DNA of 64,000 nucleotides from the NCBI GenBank assembly GCA_025201345.1, contig JAIXMG010000024.1:1-64000 (forward strand), written 5' to 3'. Positions 44,123 through 55,490 of the stretch are shown here, piece by piece. The DNA is from Thamnidium elegans (Eukaryota > Mucoromycota > Mucoromycetes > Mucorales > Mucoraceae). A program made the position numbers and the translations under genes. The notes below the pieces were generated by a model. The model searched no databases. It saw only the letters and a list, made by a program, of their open reading frames with translations, and was not told the DNA's origin. Every line of letters starts with the position of its first letter. The first letter of the stretch is position 1.

Positions 44123-45060
44123 TGAATGAATCATTATCTAAAGGATTTATTCGAGCAAAGAAAAAAATAAAGACTTTGGTATTTGAAAGAAAGTAAAATA
44201 AAAATAGTACATAATAAAAATATAAAAAAAAATTGACTCTCATAATATTAGAAAGTCTTTTACTAGATCGTTTATCTCAAATGGGTAAAGGTCATTCATC
44301 AGAAGAAAGTGATAATAGTAGTACTACTGAAACTCCTTTTTTTGTTGCTCCTTTTATTACTACAACCAAAGATCGCGTGACAATAAATCAACAACAGAAA
44401 ATGACTACAGTTGCTTCAGCGCCACCAAAAAGATCTAAAATTAATCGTATCAATATTAAGACAAGAAGAGTTCAGCCAATCGAAAGAGACATTGATGGTA
44501 ACCCAAAATTACCTCAACAAATTGGTGTATTAACTGTATTAAACCTTGGAAAGATTTCAACTGAAAAAGATACATTTCATAATGAAAGATATATATTTCC
44601 TATTGGTTATACTGTAAGAAGAACTTATCCAAGTATGATCGATCCCAATAATAATACAATTATCACTTCGACAATATTAGATGGTGGTGATGGTCCTCGT
44701 TTTCATGTATTAGCCGCTGATCAACCAACTGAACCTATCGTTGCTAATTCTGCTACGGGTGCTTGGACTGTTGTAGTACGTAAATCAAATGAGATTCGTC
44801 AACGTGAACATTCAAATTCGGCTAGTGGTCCTGACTATTATGGTTTTAAGCATCCTACTATTGCTAAAATGATTCAAGATTTACCTGGTGCTAATCAATT
44901 AAAAAATTATGTTTGGCAAAATTTCGAAGAAATGGAACCAAGGGCTGCAAAAGGTGTAATGGCTGCTGCTGAAAAAAAGAGAGATAATTTGGAACAAATG
45001 GGGAATGCTAATAAAAGGTTAGCAGATTCTGATGAAGAAATTGATGAATTGGATGAATAG
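43989..45060 (+). CDS. FYRN/FYRC-domain protein (TBRG1-like)
   Basis: Three exons (43,989-44,036; 44,122-44,192; 44,256-45,060) give 307 residues. An N-terminal helix (MDELDRIKRKLQETIQ, then KKKIKTLVFER) leads to a basic region. FYRN (about 140-175: GVLTVLNLGKIS, FHNERYIFPIGYTVRRTYPS) is followed by FYRC (GPRFHVLAADQPTEP, ATGAWTVVVRKSN, FGF-like YYGFKHPTIAKMIQDLPGA). The pair occurs in chromatin proteins such as MLL and TBRG1; without PHD or SET domains this is TBRG1-like. It ends in an acidic tail. The third exon uses the second of two nearby AG sites; only that choice keeps frame. Confidence 0.85.
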
Positions 45061-45166
45061 TACACAGTATTTTTCCTTTATTATTATTATTACAAGTATA
45101 TATATATATATGTGTGTGTGTTTGTGTGAGTGTGTGTATATGTATGTACGTGTACTCTTCTTCATT

Positions 45167-45199
<33 letters not shown>

Positions 45200-45200
<1 letters not shown>

Positions 45201-46908
45201 TAATCTTCTTTTGCAAAGTTTAAATGTATATTATCGTTACTTGTTCCCATTAAAATAAGTCCATCTGAATTCTCTTGTGGTAAAGTAAAAGAATATCTTG
45301 TGCCCGCCAAGTGACTTTTGGTAACCTTCTTTAAGTGTGCCCATCCTAATGGGTCAACAAGTGATACCTTATCATATGAACTTGTACTAACATCGAATAA
45401 TCCTTCAAAATCACTTGGCTATTATATTATTTATATTAGTATGAGGTGATGTGATATTTAAATTGATCTCACTTACAAAAGTAGCCGTTAATTCTCCATT
45501 TGATGTACGTAGCATGGCTTGTACATTTTTACCGGAATCTAATGTAACCTCCATTTTTGCATTGGTAGATTGAACATCAAATGTAGATACAACATGGGCG
45601 TGATCTATTTTAACTCGACTATTTGAGGTTCTTACTTCAACAGTACTACCCGTAACATTATAAGCAAATATATGACCATTTGTGGTAATTAATTTAGTAG
45701 ATCTTTGACTTGATATATCCTTATCAATATTAATAGCTCCATTTGTTGTAGATATATAAACCAAATTTACGGCATTCACATTATCTCTAGTTCGAATCAT
45801 ACCATTGGTAGAAACTAAACCAATACTATCAGTAGCTTTGATAGAGCGATATAGTTCTAAATGACCATTTGTAGTACTTAGTGATAGCTCTTTTCCATTC
45901 CAGATTGAATACATATCAATATCATTATTTGTAGTATATAAACCTAATTGGTTTACACCAATCGTTTCATCTGAGACAACAATATGAGAGTTTTGTACTT
46001 CAACAGTAAGATAAGGTGTACCAGCTGGAACATAAATAATAGCATCTAATCTGACACAAGCGCGTGATGATAAATCCTGGGGAAGATAAAATTCTAGTGT
46101 AGTGCCATTTGAAAAATGAGTAATACTAAAGCTAAGATCTGAATTATTAATAAGACTAGGTGGTGATACTAATGCGGTGGCGTGCACGGTACCAATAATG
46201 ATGCCATTTTCTAGCATACTATCTGATGTAATAGTTTTGATAATAATTTTACCACTTGATAGTGATCCACCAATCACTCTAATCTTTAATCCTGCAAAGT
46301 ATTCGATTTGCTTTGGTACATCTGTCCATTCAACACCATGCGCGCATGACCCTGCAAATTCAACTCCGTATACAAGTAAATCGATCAATCGAAACAATAG
46401 ACAAAAGCAAAACACGTAAAACATAATTTGAACTAAATATTCGCAGAATGTCTTTTTCTTAGTTAAGGGTGATGAATATACTTCATACTCTGATGGTGCT
46501 GATTGATAAAGGTTCCAACATTTATTAGTATTTCAAGTAACGCCAAGACAATAATAATTTTTTTTTTTTACCTGGTGCGCTTGGCGGAGAAATCCATGGC
46601 CAACTAGGAGTGGCAACATCCGATGTATTGTTTGCCCGTGCTGGATAAGGTTGAGGGATAGTTCCATAATGGATGGGCGGGTAAATTGGATATTCAGGAG
46701 ACGATTCTAAGGGCGGTGCACTTGCATTTGTTGTAGCAAAAGAACTTGCCGGTTCATTTGGTGTATAAGGTGGGGGTGGGGGTGGGTTACTTTCATCTAC
46801 CCATAATGAAGGGTTTATTATCTCCTTCTTCTTTTGTGGCCTATTATTATAAAGTTCAGGTGCACCAAAAAATCTTGGTTCTACTCTATTATTTGACGGT
46901 CCAGACAT
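45200..46908 (-). CDS. Single-pass membrane protein with DUF4097-like beta-helix
   Basis: Three exons (46,572-46,908; 45,477-46,498; 45,200-45,418) give 525 residues. The N-terminal about 115 residues are cytosolic-looking and proline-rich (NPPPPPPYTPNEP, PPxY). A membrane segment follows (YLVQIMFYVFCFCLLFRLID), then a beta-rich ectodomain with recurring short strands such as LYTTNNDIDMY, LSLSTTNGHLELY and VSTNGMIRTRDN: the STTNG-type turns of a DUF4097-type right-handed beta-helix. PPPPYTP could bind WW or SH3 domains. Function is unknown; a cell-surface or vacuolar role is an inference. Confidence 0.75.
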
Positions 46909-46919
46909 GATAAAAGAAA

Positions 46920-47988
46920 TAAAAGAAAAAGAAAAAGAAAAAGAGAAAGAGAAAAAAGAAAAGCCCCAATCGTTAAAATACCCCTTTTCAAGTAACACAA
47001 AAAAAAGGGTACACATATTTTTAGTAATATTCTTTTTTATAGTGAAGGAAGCTCACTCGAAGAAACCATCAGTATAAGAAGAGATGTCATCATACGATCT
47101 ACTACGTATGTATTAGTGTAAAAACCATCAGCTAAAGCAGAATACGTTATATATTCTTATCATAAGTTATAATGCATAACGAAAAAAAAAAAAACGGGAA
47201 CAACTTTATGCTTAGCAGGAATATCGCATGCGGTATCTAGTTTTTTTATAGGCTTTTAACATTGTCCACGATAAAAAATAAAGTCCTTTTGAGATGCATA
47301 ATATTTATAAGCAATTTTATTTTGTAAGAGTCTGCGAATTTAAGTTCGATAAACTATTGTAGTATTACACATATATTTATACCGTACAAACTAACTTTTT
47401 TCCGTATTTAGGAATTTGTGCCTTTTTAAAAAAAAGAACATAAAAAGTCCGCCTCAACAGAAAGAGATTACAGAGAGACAACAAAAGAAGAAAAAACGTT
47501 TACTAGAGATCGAATGAGAAGCTTGATCCGAGAAGAATACAAGAAACTTAAAAAATAATAGATTTCTGGAATTGCAAAACAAGTGTTTCAGGCACAAGCT
47601 TTGTTTCCAAGCAACAATTCGATTTTAATTACATAGTTTACAAACGCAGAAAACCAAAGCCGGCTCCAGAATCGACATATTTTATTGCGAAGAAATGGAG
47701 ATGAACTAAACTTTTTTTTTTTTTTTTTTACAAACTGAAGATTAGCGTGACGGCCAAAGGCGATGTAAATCAATAAATATCCCCGATACTAACCCTTACA
47801 TAATTCATGCGTGATAAACTTTCTTATCTGGAAAATAAACAATAAATGATAATCAAGCGAGAAACCTTTTTAATTTTCCGGATTAACGTTTTATTTAAAT
47901 ACGGAATATATATATAATATATAGATATATAAAGTGTTTATACTTGTCGCCATAACAACTGTAGCCCTTTTTGTTTCTTTTTATCATT
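46920..47988. other. Intergenic region
   Basis: About 1 kb between divergent genes. It contains a GAAAAA-rich leader (46,919-46,960), a few A/T runs and a T-run at 47,711-47,729. A short basic open stretch at 47,470-47,560 is too small to call. Confidence 0.4.
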
Positions 47989-48638
47989 ATGTCTAATAAC
48001 CCCGCTTTCTCCAACTGTTGCGCTCGTTTCTTGGAAGATCCTTTAGCAGCTGCCAAGGTGCTTGTGCCCTCTGTCGCTATCGAAATGATCTTACATAAAA
48101 AGTTTTGGCAAAAGGCTTCGTTAAGAGACTTGACATTGTATTTGGCTATTGTCAATACTTATTGGTTTGCTACTACATTAAATTTAAGCTTCTTGGAGAG
48201 TCCTCTTTGCTTACAATCAAACCATTTAAGCGAACAACAAAAGTTGGATTGTGGTAGACAACGTTTTAACTGGTTAAACAAGATTGAGGTATAAATCATA
48301 TTTTTGTCTATTTATTAGTACTTATTAAAAAAAAACGATTTTAGATTGCTGTTGGTGTTCTTGGTTTAGACTTGTTTTGTGAATGGCGCAGGAGAATCAT
48401 TGATAATAATGGTTATGTTGATGGTTGGTTATCCAAGGCTATTTGGATTCCTGCTACTGTCACAGCTATTCAAGCTGCCTACCTCTTACCTACATTAAAC
48501 AGAAAAGCTAAACAAGTACGTCCTGCAAACGATACTTGTCTTCCAAAAGCTCATCGAGCTTATATTGGGTTTGAAACCGTCAAGATTGTCGGATTAGCTG
48601 TTGCAGGTCTTCGTTTCGGAAAAATGCTTACTCTCTAA
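47989..48638 (+). CDS. Small multi-pass membrane protein, unrecognised family
   Basis: Two exons (47,989-48,288; 48,345-48,638) give 197 residues. Three or four moderately hydrophobic segments are visible: AAAKVLVPSVAIEMIL, LTLYLAIVNTYWFATTL, IAVGVLGLDLFCEW and IWIPATVTAIQAAYLLPTL, and the tail VKIVGLAVAGLRFG. Conserved-looking charged motifs are FCEWRRRIID and HRAYIGFE. Peroxisomal PEX11-like or mitochondrial carriers were considered but no diagnostic motif was found. Codon bias (GCT, GGT, ATC) suggests good expression. Confidence 0.75.
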
Positions 48639-48953
48639 TTGGTATATGAATATATAAACTCTGTTACTATCGTCTCAAGCTAATACAATAAAACCTTTTT
48701 TTTTTTTTTTCTTTTTTTTTTTTTTCTTTTTTTTTTTTTTTTACAAACAAAAAACAATCATAACATCTTTGAATTAAGAAACTTGATAATATAATTTTAA
48801 CCAAATAACTTTTTTTAAATAAAACTTGACATTCATTAGTTGTATATTTCAGAAACTTATCGGAGTGGTATAGCAGTCATGTTTCATTGGTGACAAATTT
48901 GATGACAAATTTGAAGCAAGAAAAACTTCTCTATTCAAATACATATAAAAAAG
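48639..48953. other. Intergenic region with T-runs
   Basis: Poly-T runs at 48,697-48,743; nothing else recognised. A stretch near 48,860 (CGGAGTGGTATAGCAG) resembles a tRNA A-box by chance but lacks a T-arm. Confidence 0.4.
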
Positions 48954-49454
48954 ATGTCAAATCCCAATGACCAGTTCGAAGCAGACTTACAAGCCATTGA
49001 AAGTGCCATGAGCTCCATGATGCAAGGCGCTTTTTCTTCCATGTTCCAATCGTTAGTAGACACCGCTTTTGATCATAGTACAGTGACAACAACCATTATT
49101 GACGGAAACAATATCCGTACCAAAACAATTGTGGAGGGAAAGACGATTAGAGATGATAATAATGACATTCAACAAACCGGTTCTATAACCTTGGAAGATG
49201 AATTCGGTGGTAATGATTTTAAACGATTAAGAAATAAAGCAAAGCAAAACCACCAAGGGTTAATTTCAACGCCTATGCAAAATAAAATAGAGTACAATCA
49301 GCAAACCCCGGAAACTAGATCAGATATTGAGGTAAGTTAGTGTGGCCCTCACTATTTTCTTTGTAAAAAGATTACATTAACTCTTCCTTCATGTATATAA
49401 AAGAAACCATACTCTTTTCAGAATTTTTTTTCTCGTCTTTTGAAAAGAGAATAG
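48954..49454 (+). CDS. Small protein with HAX1-like C-terminal motif
   Basis: Two exons (48,954-49,331; 49,422-49,454) give 136 residues; the second adds only NFFSRLLKRE. The N-terminus is amphipathic and Met-rich (AMSSMMQGAFSSMFQSLVD). The central TTTIIDGNNIRTKTIVEGKT resembles the short repeated strand motif of HAX1-type proteins, in which T-x-x-x-DG-x-x...RT recurs. The function is not established and the assignment is weak. Confidence 0.6.
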
Positions 49455-49639
49455 CGTTTTTTTTTTTTTTTTTTTGGACGCATATATGTACATAATAAAA
49501 ATAAAAATAAAAAAATAGTTTATTCTGTTACATCAAGCTATATATATTTTTACTAGCAGCGTCCAAACGAAGCTTATAAATTACGTTCAATTTCTTTTTA
49601 CGATTGATTTCTCGCATATCTTCTACATGAACGAACTTT

Positions 49640-50750
49640 GGCGGACTATGAGAAGTTTCTTCTTTTTGGTAAATATCTTGTTGCTTCATCTTGAGATCTA
49701 CTAGTAGTTCGATATCGTTTTAGTTTAGCCGTTAATATAGCCAACTCTTTTCTCATATTGTCTATCAAGATATCTTTATCATTGCCTGCGGGAGGTTTTA
49801 GTAACAGAGCCATATTATGTATTGTTTGATCGATATATTCTTGAGCCTTTTCGTTGCCTCTTTTTAACGCCTTTCGGAACCAAAACAAGGCAGTTTCATA
49901 ATCTACTTCTTGCGATGGTACGTCCACCAAATACGATAATCCTAGGCTTAGTTGACCTTCATCATTTTTTTGCCAGTGCCGATCTTAAAAACCAGTACTT
50001 GGCTTGATGATGATCTATAGGTACGCTGTGACCAAACTTATAAACCTCATCCATACTGTTATATGTATCTGCATTATGAATTCGTACAGCACTTGCAAAA
50101 TAAGACATTACTTTATCTTGGTTTTCATATAATATCCTAGTCCATCTTGATACAGTAGACCTATACCGTTCAATACAACACCATAATCAGCTGCCTCTTG
50201 ATACCATTCAAATGCCTTTTCAAAATTTATTAGAGTATCTGTATCACATAAAGAAGCTAACCCTATCATACAATTGGAGTCTGAATAAAGTGATACCAAT
50301 ATTTTTCATCTTCATAATCGATAGCAAGTCCATTTTCTCCATCTCGAAGCATGTCTCCAATAACAGAATTGATATCGTGCGCGTCTTGTGAGACATCTAC
50401 TTTATAATACTCTAGCGTTTTGGTAGGGTCTATATACACACCTTCCCCGTACCGATATATATAATCCAAGTGCGTTAGTTCGCTACGGTGCCCCTATACG
50501 GACACAGGAGATGTTATGATCTTGATCAGCAGATTTGGAGCACTAAGCAAAAGCTTCTTGATAATCTTATTAGACGTAAAGAAAAGCTTGGTACATGGTG
50601 CCCAAGTAGTGTTGAGCCATAGCGTGTTGGTAGTATTCAGCTGCTTCTGTGAATTTTCTGTAGGTTTTTACATGTTCTTCTTCATCAAAGTATTGTTTAT
50701 CTTTACTAAAAGCGGTTGTGCCTGTTCTACCTATGTATTTTTAGGATACT
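49640..50750 (-). pseudogene. Sel1-repeat protein, decayed
   Basis: The minus strand carries successive Sel1-like repeat pieces in changing frames: AEYYQHAMAQHYLGTMYQ (near 50,600), YRYGEGVYIDPTKTLEYY (near 50,430), INFEKAFEWYQEAADYGVV (near 50,220) and YETALFWFRKALKRGNEKAQ (near 49,880), then KELAILTAKLKRYRTTSR. The A-x-x-(W/Y)(F/Y)-x-x-A-x-x-G pattern is typical of Sel1 units. Frames change at least three times and stops intervene without good splice sites, so this is a pseudogene. A multi-exon gene cannot be fully excluded. Confidence 0.6.
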
Positions 50751-51284
50751 GAAAACAAAAAAGTGTGTGTGTGTGTGTGTGTTTTACCTATAAACCGCAT
50801 TTTCGTTTTGTTTAAAAGAAAGAAAGAAAATAATGGCTTTTCACTGCCTTATTTCAATGTTTAAGATAATAAATATTTACATTTAACTTTTTTTTTTTTA
50901 AGCTGCAATTATTTGCGTGTACTTTTTTCGGTTAAAAGTTTATAAATCAAGCACCGTAGGTTTGGAATAAGTAACCCCTGAATACACAGTAGTATATGTT
51001 TGACGTACGAAAATAAATTTGAAAAGATAAGGATGTCTAGTCATTTCATGTGATAGTTCCCTACACGTAATTAAAAAGGGTCTCTCACACAGTAGTAGAA
51101 TGATCAAAGATCTATGAAAAAAAAGTAGGAGTCTTAAACCTTTGGTGGCGATGGTGGTGTAGTTACAACGAGTCATCAATTTTGAGCGAATAACTAAATA
51201 GAAAAAATAGGCTTTAAAAATATTTTTTTTTCGGCCCCCAATTCTTTTCTTCTTCTTTTTTTTTTTAACCCGCATTTACCCATC
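50751..51284. other. Intergenic region
   Basis: A TG microsatellite at 50,763-50,782 and A/T runs. An open stretch on the minus strand at 50,940-51,275 is Lys/hydrophobic low complexity and was not accepted. Confidence 0.4.
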
Positions 51285-51840
51285 ATGTCACAAGCTTCTG
51301 GTCCTGTTGCTAATAGATTCCTTCAAAGACTTGCCAAGAAGGAAACTAGAGATTACTTTATGAGGTATATATCTATATATAAAGCAAGCGTACGCACAAA
51401 AATAAAATGACTAATATATTTTATATAGTACTGTAAGTTATTTTTTTTCGTGCTGGGGAAAAAAAAATTAAAGGAATGGGGTACAATTTAGTAATAGAGT
51501 ATATATATATATATTTTTTTTTATGTAGCATTTCTGGGGACCTGTTGTTAATTGGGGTCTTCCTCTTGCAGCTATTTCGGACATCAAGAAGGATCCCAGT
51601 ATGATTTCTGGAAACATGACCCTCGGTAAACCCCAAATATATGTATAATATGTTATATATTCTTACAATTTTTTTTTTTCTGTAGCTATGGTTCTTTATT
51701 CCGGTCTTTTTATGCGTTTTGCTTTAGCAGTTAAACCTGTCAACTATTTATTATTTGCTTGTCATGCTACCAACAGTGTTGCTCAATTAACTCAAGGATA
51801 CCGTTTCCTTGAATACAACCAGTAAGTGCGACACCAAAAA

Positions 51841-51874
<34 letters not shown>

Positions 51875-51983
51875 TATGTGTGTGTGTATATATTTAATAA
51901 TTATATGTATTATCATTAGTTTTGGTGGTAAAGAAAAGGCTCAAGAATCAAAGAATGCAACTGAACTTGCTGCTAGTTCATAA
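51285..51983 (+). CDS. MPC1: Mitochondrial pyruvate carrier subunit 1, with a 4-nt exon
   Basis: Five exons: 51,285-51,364; 51,429-51,432; 51,529-51,625; 51,686-51,821; 51,920-51,983; total 126 residues. It imports pyruvate through the inner mitochondrial membrane as a heterodimer with MPC2/3. Signature motifs: [54 protein letters not shown] and [17 protein letters not shown]. The conserved Ser-Thr of MSTHFWGP is produced only if exon 2 is the 4-nt TACT, flanked by TATATAG and GTAAGT; skipping it shifts the frame. Length and hydrophobic segments fit the family. Confidence 0.93.
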
Positions 51984-51997
51984 ATAATAATAAAAGT

Positions 51998-52674
51998 TTA
52001 TATTTCTAAAGTAGTTCTTGCATTGATACCAATTGTTTCAATTGAGCGAGCAAATGATTTACTGTTGATTGATTTTTGAGAATCGATATTATAAAATGGA
52101 TTGCACACATTAGATACGTAGGCCGTATGGATTTTACGAAACAACTATATACAAACAAAAAAGTATTAAGAAAGTAACTCTTTTTTTTTGTTTATTTTAA
52201 TTACCGCTTTCATATCAGCATCGCGTATAATGCCATCTGTAACTGATACAACCACAACAAGTTTTACTCTTGTATTTGTAATATATCCATATCTACACGA
52301 AGCCAAAGCGTCAGACTATTATTATTAATATTTTAGTGAACATGTATTACACTGCCAAGTCTTCCATTGCGTATAATAAACCAAGATATAAGTCCAAATT
52401 CTTTGGTCCATTAGAAACTAAAACAAGAGTTTTTTTTTTAAATAAAAAAGTATTGCATTATTTATTTATAAAAAGTACCTCTCTCTTCAATGACATCAAT
52501 AGAAGTATGTGCAATGTAATGATATTTCAAGTCAGGATGAGAAGTACTAAAATTTTTAATAAACAAGGGATTATTCTACGCAAAAAAAAGGGGGGTTAGT
52601 AACTACTTGGACAAAAACTTCATTTACTGTACCTGTTTCCCAATCAAAGCTATACAGTTAATTTCACTACTCAT
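51998..52674 (-). CDS. TCA17: TRAPP complex subunit TRAPPC2L (Tca17)
   Basis: Five short exons: 52,633-52,674; 52,479-52,575; 52,351-52,417; 52,205-52,292; 51,998-52,144; total 146 residues (human about 140). It reads MSSEINCIALIGKQ, then NNPLFIKNFS, HYIAHTSIDVIEER, LDLYLGLLYAMEDLAVYGYI, TNTRVKLVVVVSVTDG, IIRDADMKA and FRKIHTAYVSNVCNPFYN: the sedlin-like longin fold of TRAPPC2L, with the family's C-terminal NPFY. TRAPP tethers vesicles and activates Rab GTPases at the Golgi. The stop lies 14 bp from the stop of the convergent MPC1 gene. Confidence 0.92.
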
Positions 52675-52872
52675 TACGTGTATTAAGTACTAAAAAAAAA
52701 AAGGTGTCTGGTTAAAAAAAAAGAAAAAATATTATTTTAGGGAGCCCTATTTTTTTTTTTTTTTTTTTCTCGACAGCATAAAAGCCCTTTTTTTTCACGT
52801 AACCTATTCTCTCTTTTTTTTCTCTTTTTTTTTTCCTTTTTTTTTTTTCTGCATCTCTTTATAATATATAAA

Positions 52873-54323
52873 ATGGATATTGACGCCTGTATTGAATCTA
52901 TCAAGGAATGTAAATACTTGTCAGAAAATGATATGCGACAAGTTTGTAATAAAGTAATAATAAGAAGCAATGACGAAAGAAACATAAACTCATCCTTTTT
53001 GTTATTATAGTTGAAAGAAATTCTTGCAGAAGAATCTACGGTTGTTCCAGTAAATGCGCCAGTAACTCTTTGTGGAGATATTCATGGACAGTTTTATGAC
53101 CTTATCAAGATATTTGAAGTAGGCGGTGACTTGCCAAATACATCATACATTTTCATGGTACGATAAAATAGAATTACTTTTTAGTCTGTAAATACAAATA
53201 TACATATGTTATATATTATTATTTAGGGTGATTTTGTAGATCGTGGTAGATATTCACTTGAAACACTTACGTTATTATTATTGTATAAAATCAAGTATGC
53301 ACTAGAAAAAAAAAAAAAAAAAAAAAAAAAAAGAAGCCAACCCTATTTTATTTTTTAAAAAAAAGGTATCCTGACCGTATTACACTTACAAGAGGAAATC
53401 ATGAAAGTCGCAACGTTACTCGTGTTTATGGATTTTATGGTATGTATACATATATAATATAATACAAAAAAAAAATGACTTAGTGTATATATAATTGTAG
53501 ATGAGTGTTTAGCAAAGTATCAAAATTCTAAAGTATGGGAATGGTGTTGTACTGTGTTTGATTATTTACCTTTGGCAGCTGTAATGTATAAAAAAAAGAA
53601 GCTTTGACTGGTATTAATATATATAGCTGGATAATAGGTAATTGATGGATCAGTATTTTGTGTTCATGGTGGATTATCACCCGAACTGCCTTCAATCGAT
53701 TCTATTCGGTAAATATATTTATATGTACTAGTTGCGTGTATAATATGTACTCATATAAATCAATTAGTACACTGTTTCGAATGCAAGAATTACCACAAAG
53801 TGGAGGACATTGCGGTAAGCAGCAGTAAAAAAAAAATAGATAGAGGATAATTAAGAACAGATAAAAAAAAAAAAAAAAAAAAAAAAACTGAGTATATAAA
53901 TTAGATTTATTGTGGTCAGATCCAGAAACTCAAGTAGACGCATGGGCATTAAGTCCAAGAGGAGGAGGATATCTATTTGGGCCTTTACCAACTACTTCTG
54001 TAAGTGAAAGTTAATTATTATTATTTTGTGTGTGTAACTTATCACCATAATAGTTTTGCCAAAATAATGGTATAGACTTGATAGTGAGAAGTCACCAATT
54101 GGTAGATGAAGGATACAATTATCCATTTGAAGAAGGTAACTTGGTAACATTATGGTCCGCACCTAATTATTGTTACCGCTGTGGTAATAAAGCAGCAATT
54201 TTAAAAATACCTGATCAAGATAGACCTATTGTGTCTACTGATTATACAATCTTTTTGGAGAATGATAATCAGGGAGAAACTCCAACTAGTAATCATGGGC
54301 CTGGTGGTCAATATTTCTTGTAA
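52873..54323 (+). CDS. PP2A-family Ser/Thr phosphatase catalytic subunit, PP4-like
   Basis: About nine to ten exons, about 305 residues. Metal-binding motifs are all present: [27 protein letters not shown], then HGGLSPELP and the final HQLVDEGY and [11 protein letters not shown]. The C-terminal YFL is the carboxymethylation site of PP2A/PP4/PP6 enzymes. [20 protein letters not shown] and YLFG are closest to PP4 (Pph3), but the C-terminal segment ([20 protein letters not shown]) is diverged, so PP6/Sit4 is the alternative. Introns contain long A-runs (for example 53,308-53,332). It would act in nuclear and cytosolic phospho-signalling. Confidence 0.85.
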
Positions 54324-54592
54324 AAAAAAAAAAAAAATAGCAATTGGTAACACATAACCACTTTGTACAATATTACTACTACTATTATTACTATTATTAT
54401 TACTATTTTTTTTTTTTTCTTTATATATTGCTCTTTTTTTTTTCTTTTTCTTTTTCTTTTTTTTTTTTTTGTTGTTTTCGATTGTTTTAATGGAATTAAA
54501 GAAATAAATAGGGAAAACAAGCATCTTTTTCTCCTAAAAGAAAAAAAAAAAAAAAAAAAAAAAAGAGTACATATATAAAAAAAAAAAGGGTA

Positions 54593-55050
54593 TTACAAAA
54601 TAAGACACTTCTTGGACTTCTTTTTAACTGGAGGTTCTAATGCAGCAACAATAGCTTCATCGAATACGTTTTTTAAACCTTTTTGAGTTAATGCAGAACA
54701 TTCAACATATTTGACAGCACCAAGTTCTCTAGCTAATCTTTCACCTGCATCGAAATGAATAGGTCTTTGCTTTTGTCGAGCTAATTTTTCAATAACGGCA
54801 GGATCATCACGTAAATCAATTTGTGTTCCAACAATCAAACAAGGTACACCAGGACAATGATGATGAACTTCTGGAAACCACTTTTCTTTTACGTTTTCAA
54901 ATGATGCCGGGGATGTAACCGAGAAACAGACTAAAAAGACGTCTGTTTGAGGGTAAGATAATGGACGAAGACGATCATAATCCTCTTGACCAGCTGTATC
55001 AAACAAACCCAAGGTATAAGGCTCCTCACCTAAATGATTATATATTTTAA

Positions 55051-55087
<37 letters not shown>

Positions 55088-55363
55088 AAACATACCAATC
55101 ATGACTGTTACAGCATAATTATCAAAAACCTTTCAAAAATAGCAACTATTAAACATTCTATCTTTTTTATATTTTTTATATTTTCTTTCTTACTGTTGGC
55201 ACATATTCGGAAGGAAATTTGTTGGTTGTATAAGAGATTAAAAGACAAGTCTATAAAGTGTTTCTTTTTTAGTAATCCCTTTATTATTATTTTTGTTCTT
55301 TCTCTCTTTACTTACTTTACCAACTGCACCATCACCTACTACTACACATTTAATAGTTTGCAT
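54593..55363 (-). CDS. CDC42: Rho-family GTPase Cdc42
   Basis: Four exons; start at 55,363, stop at 54,593-54,595; about 191 residues. G1 (GDGAVGK split after Lys16), switch I ([17 protein letters not shown]), switch [20 protein letters not shown] and CSALT are all present, with the Rho insert helix and the polybasic CAAX end [10 protein letters not shown] for geranylgeranylation. Cdc42 drives polarity and hyphal growth at the plasma membrane. A TTA microsatellite (55,055-55,085) sits in the third intron. Confidence 0.97.
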
Positions 55364-55440
55364 CGTTGTTTTTATTATAGGGGAAAAAAAAGAAAAAGAG
55401 AAAAGAGGGAAAAATAATTATAGGAAAATATATAATAATA

Positions 55441-55490
<50 letters not shown>

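Noticed and set aside
43727..44134. Arg/Glu repeat frame opposite the CT microsatellite
   Set aside because: Low-complexity antisense of the FYRN/FYRC gene leader.
48860..48930. Possible tRNA gene
   Set aside because: An A-box-like word is present, but there is no T-arm consensus (GTTCRA) or cloverleaf. No tRNA or rRNA gene was found anywhere in the window.
50940..51275. 111-residue minus-strand frame upstream of MPC1
   Set aside because: Lys-run start and hydrophobic low complexity, no domain, and it overlaps the probable MPC1 promoter.
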